Source: Rickettsia endosymbiont of Ceutorhynchus obstrictus
GTDB taxonomy: Bacteria; Pseudomonadota; Alphaproteobacteria; Rickettsiales; Rickettsiaceae
Length of the DNA stretch: 64,000 nt
Direction: 5' to 3'
NCBI RefSeq assembly: GCF_964026565.1
Contig: NZ_OZ032162.1
Coordinates: 992,001-1,056,000, forward strand
A program made the translations under genes and the position numbers. Numbering within the stretch: the stretch's first letter is position 1; every line of letters starts with the position of its first letter. The notes under the pieces were generated by a model. It was not told the origin of the DNA. It saw nothing but the letters and a program-made list of their open reading frames with translations, and made no database searches. Shown piece by piece: positions 25,462-34,987 of the stretch.

Positions 25462-27963
25462 TCATTCCCTTAATTTTCCTTGAAATTTTTGCTCAATATT
25501 AGCTATCAAGTCTTTACTAAATAAATTTAAATCTTGTTCGGTTAAAGTGCGATCATCTGCTTGCAGCTCAACTTTAATAGCTACGGATTTTTTATCCACA
25601 GGCAATTTATCCCCTACATAAATATCAAATAACATGACTGACTTAATAAGTTTTTTATTAAAGCCGTTTATGTACGATATTATTTCCCCAACCGGTTGAT
25701 TTTCGTCCACAACAAAAGCATAATCTCGAAAACTTGCTTGAAAGTCTGATATGATAAAATCATCTCTTTTACCGAATTTTGCTTTAGTAAAAGGGATACT
25801 CATAATATTTAATTCAAAAGCAAATACTGCTTCTTCAATATTAAAATGTTTTAATATTTTGGGATGAATTTGCCCGAAATAACCTATTAAATTTTTACCT
25901 AAAGCTATACTTGCTGATCTTGTCGGATAAAAATACGGTAACGTAGCCTGATTTAATTTACATTTATCGATTGCAAGACCGGCATAATCAAATATCATTT
26001 CTAAATCGGCTTTAATATCAAAGACATCATAAGCGCGTCCTGCCGAATGAGCATTTTTTAAGCTATAAGAGCCGCATCTAACGCCTGATAAAAAAGTTAA
26101 CTCCTCTTCCGGCTTAACACCCGTAAAAACAGGTCCGATTTCAAATAATGCTATATTTTTGATTGATCTAGTTAAATTTTTCTCTACTAGCTTTAATAAA
26201 TTCGGGATAATGCTACCGCGCATATAATCGCTGTCCCGACTAATAGGGTTTAATAAAAATAATTCTTCTTTTATTTCCGAAAATAAAGTTGCTTCCTTGC
26301 TACTCATAAATGAGTTTGTTACTATTTCATCGTAACCTTGTACTGCTAATATTCTTTTAAAAGAAGAAATTCTTTTTTGTTCTTTAGATATAACTCTATC
26401 CTGCTCCATTTCCGGCAGTTTAATACTCTCTAGCTTATCATAGCCGTAAATACGGGTAATTTCTTCGACGATATCCTCTAAAATACTTATATCATGACGC
26501 CATGAGGGAACAGTTACTTTTATAATTTTAAGTTTAATATTAGTATTAAGCCCAAGTTGTTTTAACGTAACTCTATTAATTTCTTCAATTACATCCTCTA
26601 TAATATTTATATCGTAATGTCGCGATGAAGGGATGATGTTCATAGTATCTTCTTTGATATCGGTAGCAAACCCGAGTTTATATAAAATAGATTCTATCTT
26701 TCTGATACTTAGTTTAATTCCGGTAATTTTTTCTAAATAGTCCTCCGGAAAATCTAAAGGTTTTTTTAACTCCTCTTTTTTCTCTTCTATTACTATCTCT
26801 GATACTTCACCGCCGCATATTGATAAAATCAAATTAGCAGCAATATCTAGAGCTTTAGGAGTAAATGCTCTATCAATATTACGCTCAAAGCGGTAACGTG
26901 AATCGGTATCAATTTGTAATCGCCTGCCGCTACTAGCAATTAGCTTAGCATCAAAACAAGCCGCTTCTAATAAAATATTCGTGGTTTCCTCAGTGCAACT
27001 ACTCGCTGCCCCTCCTATAATACCGGCAAGTGCTTGAACACCGTTTGCGTCTTTTACTACCAAATCCCCTGCTTGTAATTCATATTCACGACTGTTTAGA
27101 GCTTGGAATTTTGCTGTCGATTTAAGTTGTTCAACACTAATCCCACCTTTCACCCTATCTAAATCATAAGCATGCATCGGTTGACCAAAGCTATAGGAAA
27201 TATAGTTTGTAACGTCAACTATCGCCGAAATAGGCTTTACTTTAATATTTTGCAGTAGTTTTTTTAACCATTCGGGGCTTTGTTTATTTTTTAAATTTTT
27301 TATTTCTCGAAAAATAAATAACGGGCAAGCTATTTTATCTTTTATTTCTAAACTAGTTGTAGCCGTATATTTACTAGTTAGTTCTAGAATATCCGGCTCC
27401 TTTAACGTGCCGACTCCTTTAGCCGCTAAATCCCTTGCAATCCCGTAAACCCCTAAAGCATCACCGCGATTGGGAGTAACGTTAATATCAAAAACCGGAT
27501 CGTCTAAGCCGTAATATTTAATAAAATTCTCTCCGACTATAGCATTTTGCGGCAGCTCAATAATACCTTCCGACTCAGGCGATAGTAATAACTCCTCTTC
27601 CGAGCATAACATGCCAAAGCTCTTCTCGCCTCTTATTACTGATTCTTTAATTTTAAATTTACCGTTCGGTATTTCCGTGCCGATACTTGCTAATACTACT
27701 TTAATATCATCTCTAGCGTTACTTGCACCGCAAACTATTTGTACTAAGCCATTTTTAGTTTGTACATTGCAAAGCTTTAACTTATCGGCTGATGGATGGG
27801 GTTTAGTAGATATAATATGTGCCACTTCAAAACTTCTTAACTCTTCGCTTTTGTCAATTATTTCTTCAACTTCTAAACCGATATCGGTTAAGCTCTCGGC
27901 AATTTGTTGAACTGAATACTGCGTATCTAAAAATTGTTTAAGCCATGATAAAGTAAATTTCAT
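25462..27963 (-). CDS. pheT: Phenylalanyl-tRNA synthetase beta subunit with an internal duplication
   Basis: Beta subunit of the PheRS heterotetramer, holding the editing site and anticodon-binding domain. Seen in order: N-terminal tRNA-binding domain (VAHIISTKPHPSADKLKLCNV), B3/B4 editing domain (NVTPNRGDALGVYGIARDLAAKG; VDVTNYISYSFGQPMHAYD), B5 domain, catalytic-like core (NSFMSSKEATLF, LLNPISRDSDYMRGSI) and ferredoxin-like FDX-ACB end (FQASFRDYAFVVDENQPV). At 833 residues it is longer than usual. Around residues 430-500 a unit of about 40 residues is present twice: LGF..DIK..TMNIIPSSRHYDINIIEDVIEEI, then LGL..NIK...VTVPSWRHDISILEDIVEEI. It overlaps pheS by four bases. Confidence 0.95.
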   Translation of the reverse strand: MKFTLSWLKQFLDTQYSVQQIAESLTDIGLEVEEIIDKSEELRSFEVAHIISTKPHPSADKLKLCNVQTKNGLVQIVCGASNARDDIKVVLASIGTEIPNGKFKIKESVIRGEKSFGMLCSEEELLLSPESEGIIELPQNAIVGENFIKYYGLDDPVFDINVTPNRGDALGVYGIARDLAAKGVGTLKEPDILELTSKYTATTSLEIKDKIACPLFIFREIKNLKNKQSPEWLKKLLQNIKVKPISAIVDVTNYISYSFGQPMHAYDLDRVKGGISVEQLKSTAKFQALNSREYELQAGDLVVKDANGVQALAGIIGGAASSCTEETTNILLEAACFDAKLIASSGRRLQIDTDSRYRFERNIDRAFTPKALDIAANLILSICGGEVSEIVIEEKKEELKKPLDFPEDYLEKITGIKLSIRKIESILYKLGFATDIKEDTMNIIPSSRHYDINIIEDVIEEINRVTLKQLGLNTNIKLKIIKVTVPSWRHDISILEDIVEEITRIYGYDKLESIKLPEMEQDRVISKEQKRISSFKRILAVQGYDEIVTNSFMSSKEATLFSEIKEELFLLNPISRDSDYMRGSIIPNLLKLVEKNLTRSIKNIALFEIGPVFTGVKPEEELTFLSGVRCGSYSLKNAHSAGRAYDVFDIKADLEMIFDYAGLAIDKCKLNQATLPYFYPTRSASIALGKNLIGYFGQIHPKILKHFNIEEAVFAFELNIMSIPFTKAKFGKRDDFIISDFQASFRDYAFVVDENQPVGEIISYINGFNKKLIKSVMLFDIYVGDKLPVDKKSVAIKVELQADDRTLTEQDLNLFSKDLIANIEQKFQGKLRE

Positions 27964-29009
27964 TTCGTTAACCCCGCTGCTAAATTGGGGATATCAAAAC
28001 TAGAAAAATTATAATGTCTCAGCCAACGTAAATCGCCCTCAAAAAATTGCCTTAAATCTTTAATATTATATTTTAACATTGCAAAACGCTCTACGCCGAG
28101 ACCAAAAGCAAAACCTCGATAAATATTGCTATCTATACCGACATTTTTTAATATATTCGGATGAACCATCCCGCAGCCAAGCACCTCAAGCCATTTATCG
28201 TTTTTTTGCGTGCGAATATCCACTTCGGCGGACGGCTCGGTAAAAGGAAAAAAACTAGGTCTAAAACGTAGCTCGATATCGACATTCTCAAAAAAACTTT
28301 TTATAAATTCAGTAATAACGTATTTCAAATGCCCCATATGAATATTTTTATCAATGACGAGTCCTTCAATCTGGTGGAACATCGGGGTATGAGTTATATC
28401 CGAATCCGATCTATAGGTTCTGCCCGGCGCTATAAACCTAAAAGGCGGCGGTCTTTTTTTCATCATTCTAATTTGCACCGTTGAGGTGTGAGTACGCAGT
28501 AATAAAGGCATTCCCTCCTCTTGTCCCTTTAAATAAAAAGTATCGTGCATTTGCCGCGCCGGATGGTCATCTTCAAAATTAAGCGCGGTAAAGTTATGAA
28601 AGTCTGTTTCAATTGTCGGACCGTCTTCGATAGAAAAACCGAATTTTGAAAATACTTGCATCAATTCTTCCGTCGCTTGCGTGATCGGATGAATTGAGCC
28701 TTGTTTATATTTTCTAGCCGGAATGCTTAAGTCAATTTTATCACTCGCAAGTTTTTGGTTTAACTCTTTTTCCTCTAAAACATCTTGTTTTGTTCTTATA
28801 ATATTCTGTATTTCTTCTTTTAAGCTGTTGATTTTTATACCAAAATCTTTCCGCTCGGTTTCATTTAAAGCAACTAACTTTTTAAGCTCTGCCGTCACTA
28901 TACCTTGCTTGCCTAAAAATTCTACTTTAAATTGTTGCAATTCTTGGCTATTTCGCACTAACAAAATTTTCTCTTCAGCCAGTCTTAATATTTGCGCCGT
29001 ATTATCCAT
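27960..29009 (-). CDS. pheS: Phenylalanyl-tRNA synthetase alpha subunit
   Basis: Catalytic alpha subunit of PheRS. The 349-residue protein has the N-terminal coiled coil (residues 1-95), class II motif 2 (FRPGRTYRSD-like, here APGRTYRSDSDITHTPMFHQIEG) and motif 3 (GFAFGLGVERFAMLKY). The first motif region FTALNFEDDHPARQMHDTFYL is intact. It starts at ATG 29009 and ends with a four-base overlap onto pheT, so the two subunits are translated together. Confidence 0.97.
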   Translation of the reverse strand: MDNTAQILRLAEEKILLVRNSQELQQFKVEFLGKQGIVTAELKKLVALNETERKDFGIKINSLKEEIQNIIRTKQDVLEEKELNQKLASDKIDLSIPARKYKQGSIHPITQATEELMQVFSKFGFSIEDGPTIETDFHNFTALNFEDDHPARQMHDTFYLKGQEEGMPLLLRTHTSTVQIRMMKKRPPPFRFIAPGRTYRSDSDITHTPMFHQIEGLVIDKNIHMGHLKYVITEFIKSFFENVDIELRFRPSFFPFTEPSAEVDIRTQKNDKWLEVLGCGMVHPNILKNVGIDSNIYRGFAFGLGVERFAMLKYNIKDLRQFFEGDLRWLRHYNFSSFDIPNLAAGLTK

Positions 29010-29179
29010 AACTTATATTTTATATCTTTTGGGGTATGAGCTTGGAGATGATTATACTCAATATTTAAAAAAAGTATAATAAAATATATTGAAAAAAAAA
29101 GATTTAAGTATATACAAAGGTAGTATTAATATATATAATATAAAACTACAAGATGCAAAAAATAAAAAGGAGTCAATAT

Positions 29180-29809
29180 ATGGTTAGCTTCAAAGAAACT
29201 TTTTATGCAAGGTCGGACTCCGTTATTGAAATTGAACGAATAACTGATACGAACTATTTTAGACCCTTTAAATTTATACCTATAGAAAATTCAGCCTATT
29301 TTCATTTTGGACGTAGAATAACTGAGAATCCATTAATATTACCTAAACTCTATGCAGCATTAACTTATCTTACAGGAGCAAGTGATGATGAATATGATGA
29401 TTATAAAGGTTCATATAGCTTTACGTTTAAGCTCACAGTTAAAAAAAACAGCAAAGTTAGTAAATATTACTATCATATATTTCATTATCGTTCATATATA
29501 GAATTTTCTACTTCTCAACTAGTTTCAGAGGATGACCCACGAGAATCTAGCCATTATTATCAACCGGACGATAAATTATTTTCTGATAAAGACATATATA
29601 GTTTTAGCATATCATTCTGTGAGGATGCAATAATACGTGTTGAAAATTATAAGCACATACCTAAACCTTTTGTAAAATATTCTAATTCAAATTTATTATT
29701 ATTTGGATATTTAAAAGATAAATATTTTTTTAAGGATTACGAAGACGAAAATATATATAAAAAGGAAAAAGCACTTTTACAAGAAGAATCGGTATCAGTT
29801 AATCTTTGA
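29180..29809 (+). CDS. Hypothetical protein, Tyr- and Phe-rich
   Basis: A 209-residue protein that I do not recognise. The start at 29180 is chosen because AAGGAG lies seven bases upstream; a longer frame from 29153 lacks such a site. The sequence is rich in aromatic residues and short beta-like stretches (SYSFTFKLTVKK, SKYYYHIFHYRSYIEF, SFSISFCEDAIIRVENY), suggesting a beta-sandwich or lipocalin-like fold; there is no signal peptide or membrane helix. The C-terminus is acidic/basic helical. It is divergent from pheS and followed by a long repeat field, so it is probably a single-gene unit. Confidence 0.65.
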   Translation: MVSFKETFYARSDSVIEIERITDTNYFRPFKFIPIENSAYFHFGRRITENPLILPKLYAALTYLTGASDDEYDDYKGSYSFTFKLTVKKNSKVSKYYYHIFHYRSYIEFSTSQLVSEDDPRESSHYYQPDDKLFSDKDIYSFSISFCEDAIIRVENYKHIPKPFVKYSNSNLLLFGYLKDKYFFKDYEDENIYKKEKALLQEESVSVNL

Positions 29810-29864
29810 TTTTTACCCTTAATTCTTGCTTAATTAATTTTTTGAATTCCCGCCTTTGCGCATG

Positions 29865-30550
29865 GGTGTTAACTTAAGAGATTGTCATTGCGAGGAGGCA
29901 TTGTTGCGTAGATGGTTAAAATCGCTTAAAATTGTCATACCGTGGCTTGACCCACTACTGTACGAACGTTTAAATAAAGAGGTAAAAATTCTGTCATTCC
30001 GTGGCTACGACCACTTCAGTCCAGCTTATAATATCATAAAAAGATTCTAAAATAAGTCTAATATGGCTTTATTTTCCTGGATGCCGTGATCAAGTCACGG
30101 CATGACACAGCCTTTTTTCAACGTTCGTACAGTAGTGGGCTTGACCACGCTATCCAGAAAAAATTAAAAAGCCTAACTGGATGCCGTGGTCAAGCCGGCG
30201 TTGTTGCATGGATCAAATTTTTGATGTCATTCTAGCTAAAAGCGGGAATCCAGGCTTTTTTTGTCATGCTGAACTTGTTTCAGCATCTTTTTAATAGATC
30301 CTGAAATAAATTCAGGATGACTTTTTTATATTTTCTAGATTCCCGCTTTTAGCTAGAATGACATATTGCTGCTTTTATCGATCCATCCAACAACGCCGGT
30401 CAAGCCACGGCATGACAGCGCGGTACTTTTAAAGAATACCCAAAATATAGCAATTTTCGAGCCATGTAACAAAGCCTACAGCGGCTCGCAATGACGATTC
30501 CGGTAGCCATGTAACAATGCCTCCTCGCAATGACGGACTTTATAGACTTT
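29865..30550. repeat. Large field of nested repeats, including two mobile elements with target duplications
   Basis: Two insertions can be dissected. The CCACTACTG-type element at 29952-30138 is flanked by GCTTGAC (29945-29951 and 30139-30145). The GGCGTTGTTGCATGG-type element at 30197-30397 is flanked by GGTCAAGCC (30188-30196 and 30398-30406). Both sit within ccgtggcttgacc-type palindromic cores. The right part to 30550 holds fragments of the tactttttaaagaatacccaaa end and of the cgtcattgcgagg core. No gene is visible between 29810 and 30655. Confidence 0.85.
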
Positions 30551-30655
30551 TATCGCTTAAGTTGACATATATGCGCCTTTGGGGGAATGACATAGAGAAC
30601 GGGAATACCAACCCTTTTGCAGCAATTTCCGATACAAGCAGAATAATAACCAATA

Positions 30656-31600
30656 CTATTTAATCGCCTCAATCAACTTCTTAACGCCGTTGACTGAATT
30701 GTTAAATAATATTTTTTCTTCCGTATTTAACTCTATTTCTATTATTTTTTCTACACCGTTTTTACCGATAATGATCGGTACGCCGACATATAAATCGCGT
30801 ACGCCATACTCACCTTGCAAGTAAGCAGCGCAAGTAAGAATTTGGCGTTTATCTTTTAGGTAAGATTCTAACATTAGGATCGCCGAAGCTGCCGGCGCAT
30901 AGTAAGCAGAACCTGTTTTAAGTAATCCAACGATTTCTCCACCGCCGTTTCGAGTACGATCGATTATTTGCGCGATACGCTCCTTGGTAGATAAACCCAT
31001 TTTTATTAAATCCGGTATCGGAATGCCTGATATGGTGGAGTATCTTGCTAGCGGCACCATCGCATCACCGTGACCGCCAAGTACCATGCTAGTAACATTC
31101 TCGACGGATACTTTAAATTCAACAGCTAGGAAATAATTAAATCTTGAAGAATCAAGCACACCCGCCATGCCGATAACTTTGTTATGCGGCAAACCGCTTT
31201 CTTTGAGCATTACATACACCATAACGTCAAGCGGGTTAGTAATTACTATAACAAAAGCATTCGGTGCATATTTTTTTATATTTTCCGCAACTATCTTCAT
31301 GATAGCAGTATTAACGCTAATAAGATCGTCTCTACTCATACCCGGTTTTCTCGGTAAACCGGCGGTGATAATTATTGCGTCGGAATCTTCTATATCTTTA
31401 TAATCGTTAGTACCTTTTATTGTAATATCAGAAGCCGTAACCGCATTTGCTTGAGAAAGGTCAAGAGCCTTACCTTGCGGCAAATCTTCCGCCACGTCGA
31501 ATATTACTATGTCGCCGAGTTCCTTAATGCTAATTAAATGGGCAAGCGTTCCGCCTATATTACCCGCGCCGATTAATGATATTTTAGGATTTTTTTTCAT
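30656..31600 (-). CDS. mdh: Malate dehydrogenase (NAD)
   Basis: Oxidises malate to oxaloacetate in the TCA cycle. The 314-residue protein belongs to the LDH-like MDH group: Rossmann GAGNIGGTLAHL at the N-terminus, substrate-binding Arg in GLPRKPGMSRDDL, ITNPLDVMVYVM, and the catalytic His in GGHGDAMVPLARYS. The start ATG at 31600 is preceded by GGAGGAAAT, an excellent ribosome-binding site; the open frame four codons further upstream overlaps that site and is not used. Flanked by repeat fields on both sides. Confidence 0.96.
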   Translation of the reverse strand: MKKNPKISLIGAGNIGGTLAHLISIKELGDIVIFDVAEDLPQGKALDLSQANAVTASDITIKGTNDYKDIEDSDAIIITAGLPRKPGMSRDDLISVNTAIMKIVAENIKKYAPNAFVIVITNPLDVMVYVMLKESGLPHNKVIGMAGVLDSSRFNYFLAVEFKVSVENVTSMVLGGHGDAMVPLARYSTISGIPIPDLIKMGLSTKERIAQIIDRTRNGGGEIVGLLKTGSAYYAPAASAILMLESYLKDKRQILTCAAYLQGEYGVRDLYVGVPIIIGKNGVEKIIEIELNTEEKILFNNSVNGVKKLIEAIK

Positions 31601-31639
31601 TATTTCCTCCATATATTTTTATGTTTGATGTCATTTCTG

Positions 31640-31925
31640 CGGAGCATTGGCATTGTTGCATGGCTCGATTTTATCCCGTCATTGCGAGGAGAAACGTAGT
31701 TTCGACGCGGCAATCTAGAGAAAAAATAGCAAACAATGCTATGAAATTTATTATTTTCTAGATTGCCACGTCGCTACGCTCCTCGCAATGACGATTTTTG
31801 TAATGATTTCGAGCCATGCAACAAGGTCTACAGCGCCTCGCCATGACGGTTTGGATATCCACGCGGGCATTGCCTCACGGGAATGACCTACAACACGCTT
31901 TAACCTATTCATACAAACACCGCGC
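31640..31925. repeat. Palindromic repeat block between mdh and rho
   Basis: Element 31649 to about 31829 with ends GGCATTGTTGCATGGCTCG and gagccatgcaacaa. Its core is cgtcattgcgaggag / ctcctcgcaatgacg and an inner segment atagcaaacaatgct. Further fragments (tgccatgacgg, ctttaacctattcatacaa) follow to 31925. No gene is visible in this gap. Confidence 0.75.
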
Positions 31926-31980
31926 AGGAATAACATCTTTCATTAATAGTTTAGTAGAAATAAAAAAATATACAATAATC

Positions 31981-33324
31981 TTATGAATTCATTAAATCAA
32001 AAAATTCGCTATTAGTTTTGGTATTCTCTAATTTTTTCAGTAAAAATTCCATTGCTTCCGTTTCGCCCATTGGATTGATAAGACGGCGAAGCACCCACAT
32101 TTTCTTTAAAGCGTCTTTATCGACTAATAACTCTTCTTTTCTAGTACCGGATTTGGTAATATTAATTGCCGGATAAATACGTTTATCGGCAATTTTCCGA
32201 TCTAAGACGATTTCCGAGTTACCTGTTCCTTTAAATTCTTCAAAAATCACTTCATCCATCCGTGAGCCGGTCTCAATTAAAGCCGTTCCTATTATGGTCA
32301 GCGAACCGCCATTTTCAATATTTCGTGCCGCTCCGAAAAATCTTTTCGGTCTTTGCAATGCATTAGCATCGACACCGCCCGTTAATACCTTACCTGATGA
32401 CGGAACAACGGTATTATAAGCCCGTGCAAGCCTTGTTATCGCATCCACTAAAATTACTACATCTTGTTTGTGTTCAACCAAACGTTTGGCTTTTTCAATA
32501 ACCATTTCGGCAAGCTGAACGTGCCTACTTGCCGGCTCGTCAAAAGTAGAACTTACCACTTCGCCACGCACGGAACGCTGCATATCGGTGACTTCTTCGG
32601 GGCGTTCATCTATTAATAATACTATTAAAAATACTTCCGGATTATTGGTAGTAATAGCATGCGCTATATTTTGTAACAATACGGTTTTACCGGTACGCGG
32701 CGGTGCAACGATCAAAGCACGTTGCCCTTTGCCCATAGGAGAGACTAGTTCGATAACTCTGGTGCTAAAATCTTTACTGTTATCTTCAAGCTCTAAGCAA
32801 AGTTTTTCATCCGGATATAAAGGAGTTAAATTATCAAAATGTACGCGATGGTAAGATTTGGCGGGGTCTTCAAAATTAACTTTATTCACTTTCAGTAAAG
32901 CAAAATAACGTTCTCCTGCTTTCGGCGCTCTAATTTGACCTTCTACGGTATCACCGGTACGCAAACCGAAACGGCGAATTTGACTAGGAGAAATATAAAT
33001 ATCATCGGGACCGGCTAAATAATTCACTTCCGGCGAGCGCAAGAAACCAAAACCGTCAGGTAAAACCTCTAATACCCCCTCTCCCAAAATCAACCCGCCC
33101 TGCTCAACCGATTTTTTCAAGATTGCAAAAACTAATTCTTGTTTTAATAAAGAATTAATATTTTCGATTTTTAGCTCTTCGGCTTGTGCTTGGAGTTCTT
33201 CAGGTAATTTCCGTTTTAATTGTTTTAAATTAATAACATTAGTAGTTTCTCCGGGGATATTATTTATATTTTGTTCGTAACAATTATTAAACCTTTCTTT
33301 AGGTTCTTTATTTATTATGCTCAT
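31981..33324 (-). CDS. rho: Transcription termination factor Rho
   Basis: Hexameric RNA-dependent ATPase that ends transcription. The N-terminal RNA-binding domain (GVLEVLPDGFGFLRSPEVNYL...DDIYISPSQIRRFGL) and the ATPase domain with Walker A VAPPRTGKTVLL and Walker B/Q-loop VVILVDAITRLARAYN are intact, as is the secondary-site K-loop GGVDANALQRPKRFFGAARN. The 447-residue length is near normal. About 30 N-terminal residues before INLKQLKRK are not conserved family sequence; the exact start could be later. Confidence 0.96.
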   Translation of the reverse strand: MSIINKEPKERFNNCYEQNINNIPGETTNVINLKQLKRKLPEELQAQAEELKIENINSLLKQELVFAILKKSVEQGGLILGEGVLEVLPDGFGFLRSPEVNYLAGPDDIYISPSQIRRFGLRTGDTVEGQIRAPKAGERYFALLKVNKVNFEDPAKSYHRVHFDNLTPLYPDEKLCLELEDNSKDFSTRVIELVSPMGKGQRALIVAPPRTGKTVLLQNIAHAITTNNPEVFLIVLLIDERPEEVTDMQRSVRGEVVSSTFDEPASRHVQLAEMVIEKAKRLVEHKQDVVILVDAITRLARAYNTVVPSSGKVLTGGVDANALQRPKRFFGAARNIENGGSLTIIGTALIETGSRMDEVIFEEFKGTGNSEIVLDRKIADKRIYPAINITKSGTRKEELLVDKDALKKMWVLRRLINPMGETEAMEFLLKKLENTKTNSEFFDLMNS

Positions 33325-33525
33325 TGATTTTATTTTTTATGGATTTAGTTAAATATGGATGGATTAAATACTAGGTTCTGTGAATATTTTACTGAAAATT
33401 TATTTTGAGTAGCAACATTTACAGAGCCTATAACTTAAGAAAAAATCTAAAAATCCCTAAAACAAGGGAACGGCAATATAGCTTATTTTAGATTAAGGAT
33501 AAAATTAGATTTTTCAGAAGCTTTG

Positions 33526-33846
33526 TACAACGTTATTCAGAAAGGTTCAGGGTGTTGTTGCATGGCTCGAATTTTCGATGTCATTCTAGCTAAAAGCGGG
33601 AATCCGGAAAATACTTAAAATAAGCAAAATTATATAATAAATTACTATTTAATTTGCTCTTATTAACTTTCTGGATTCCCGTCTTTAGCTAGAATGACAT
33701 ACGGCAATTTTTTAGAGCCATGCAACAACGCCAAGGTTCAGACAAGATGAATTTAAGGGATAGCCTGCTCAGCGTACAAAAAAGTACGTGAACACAGGCG
33801 AATACTGCAAAATTCACTTGTCTGAACCTTTCTGAATTTAGCTGTA
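33526..33846. mobile_element. RPE interrupted by a MITE-like palindromic element
   Basis: The outer unit is a Rickettsia palindromic element from about 33526 (tacaacgttattcag) to 33846 (gctgta), with the FRQDEFK-coding stretch at 33739-33760. A 182-bp element (33551-33732; ends GGTGTTGTTGCATGGCTCG and gccatgcaacaacgcc) is inserted in it, flanked by exact AAGGTTCAG repeats at 33542-33550 and 33733-33741. This proves insertion order: RPE first, then the MITE. Nothing recognisable is seen in 33325-33525 or 33847-34075. Confidence 0.85.
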
Positions 33847-34075
33847 TACTGCTTAGAGTCAAAAATCAAATTTTATTTATGAGTACGGCAAGTATGATAA
33901 ACTTAAGTGTATTCTAGCTTTAAATAAAATGAAAAATGATTTTTGAAAAATGAGTAGTTATATAGAACTCATTAGCTTTGCAAGCCATTCGGCTATTTGG
34001 TCTAGTATTATTGAAGTTTTAACAAGTTAAGAGCTAATTGTCAAGTAATTTGTCACGCTATACTCTATAATCATG

Positions 34076-34876
34076 TTACTTTTTATTATCTCTAATATCT
34101 TTAACCATAGTTTGTAATTGTACTAAATCTATTAAGCCGGGTATTAATCGACCGTTTATAATATAAACCGGAACGCCGTTAATTTTTAAATTTTTAGCTA
34201 TTTCCATATTTTTCTCAATTAAGGCTTTAATTTCTTTACTATCTGCTACTTCTTCAATTTCCGAAACATTTAAATTATTTTCTGATAATAAGTCTTCTAC
34301 TGATTTTTTAGTAATATCTTGTATTGTCATTAATCCGTCGTGAATAACTTTAAATTTACTAGGATTAACCTTATAAACAGCCAAAGCAACCTGCGCAAGA
34401 TACTGAGAGGCGTTCCCTAGAATGGGTAACGGTCTTAACAACAATTTAATATTTGTATCATTTTGTAATAATTGATTTATAAATAAATCACCTTTTTTAC
34501 AATAAGAACAATTATAATCAAAAAATGCTACTATCGTTATATCACCGTCTTCATTTCCCAGAGTCGGAAAACTTTTAATATTTTCAATATCTATTTGGTT
34601 ACTTTTAATATAATCATTAACTTTATTTTCTTTTTCTTGGATTTTACGTTTTTGTAATCCTTCAATTGATTGAATAATTATCTCAGGGCTGTTTATTAAA
34701 TATTCTTTTATAATTTCTTTAACCCTTTCTTCTTCACAAATTTTATCCACTGATTTACTTTCCGTAATGATTACGGAAACCGGTTTTGCAGACGAAACTT
34801 TTATAGTTTTATAAATAAATAAAGCCGCTATAGTAATTATAACTACAAATAGTATTTTACCGATGATATTTTGCAT
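34076..34876 (-). CDS. DsbA-family thiol-disulfide protein, membrane-anchored
   Basis: A 266-residue protein with an N-terminal hydrophobic anchor or signal (residues 4-24), a helical linker (residues 38-95), and a thioredoxin-fold domain carrying the active-site motif CSYC in FFDYNCSYCKKG (near residue 128). The cis-Pro loop INGVPVYIINGRLIPG is intact. This layout matches periplasmic DsbA/DsbG-like oxidoreductases that form or repair disulfides in exported proteins. Exported substrates nearby could include secretion-system components, but that is inference. It is a single gene. Confidence 0.88.
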   Translation of the reverse strand: MQNIIGKILFVVIITIAALFIYKTIKVSSAKPVSVIITESKSVDKICEEERVKEIIKEYLINSPEIIIQSIEGLQKRKIQEKENKVNDYIKSNQIDIENIKSFPTLGNEDGDITIVAFFDYNCSYCKKGDLFINQLLQNDTNIKLLLRPLPILGNASQYLAQVALAVYKVNPSKFKVIHDGLMTIQDITKKSVEDLLSENNLNVSEIEEVADSKEIKALIEKNMEIAKNLKINGVPVYIINGRLIPGLIDLVQLQTMVKDIRDNKK

Positions 34877-34987
34877 AATTTGTTTTATTTAAACTTATAA
34901 TATAATTTATAGAAAATTTATTTTTTAAAGTAAAGTATAACAGTAGCTTTATAGATAAAATAAATTAAGGTTCTGTTATTAAATATT

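Noticed and set aside
29856..30050. Short + strand frame after the hypothetical gene
   Set aside because: Falls entirely in repeat sequence, with no ribosome-binding site or homology.
33847..34075. Possible gene remnant between the interrupted RPE and the DsbA-like gene
   Set aside because: A short readable stretch (ELISFASHSAIW) occurs but is too short and matches no family I recognise.
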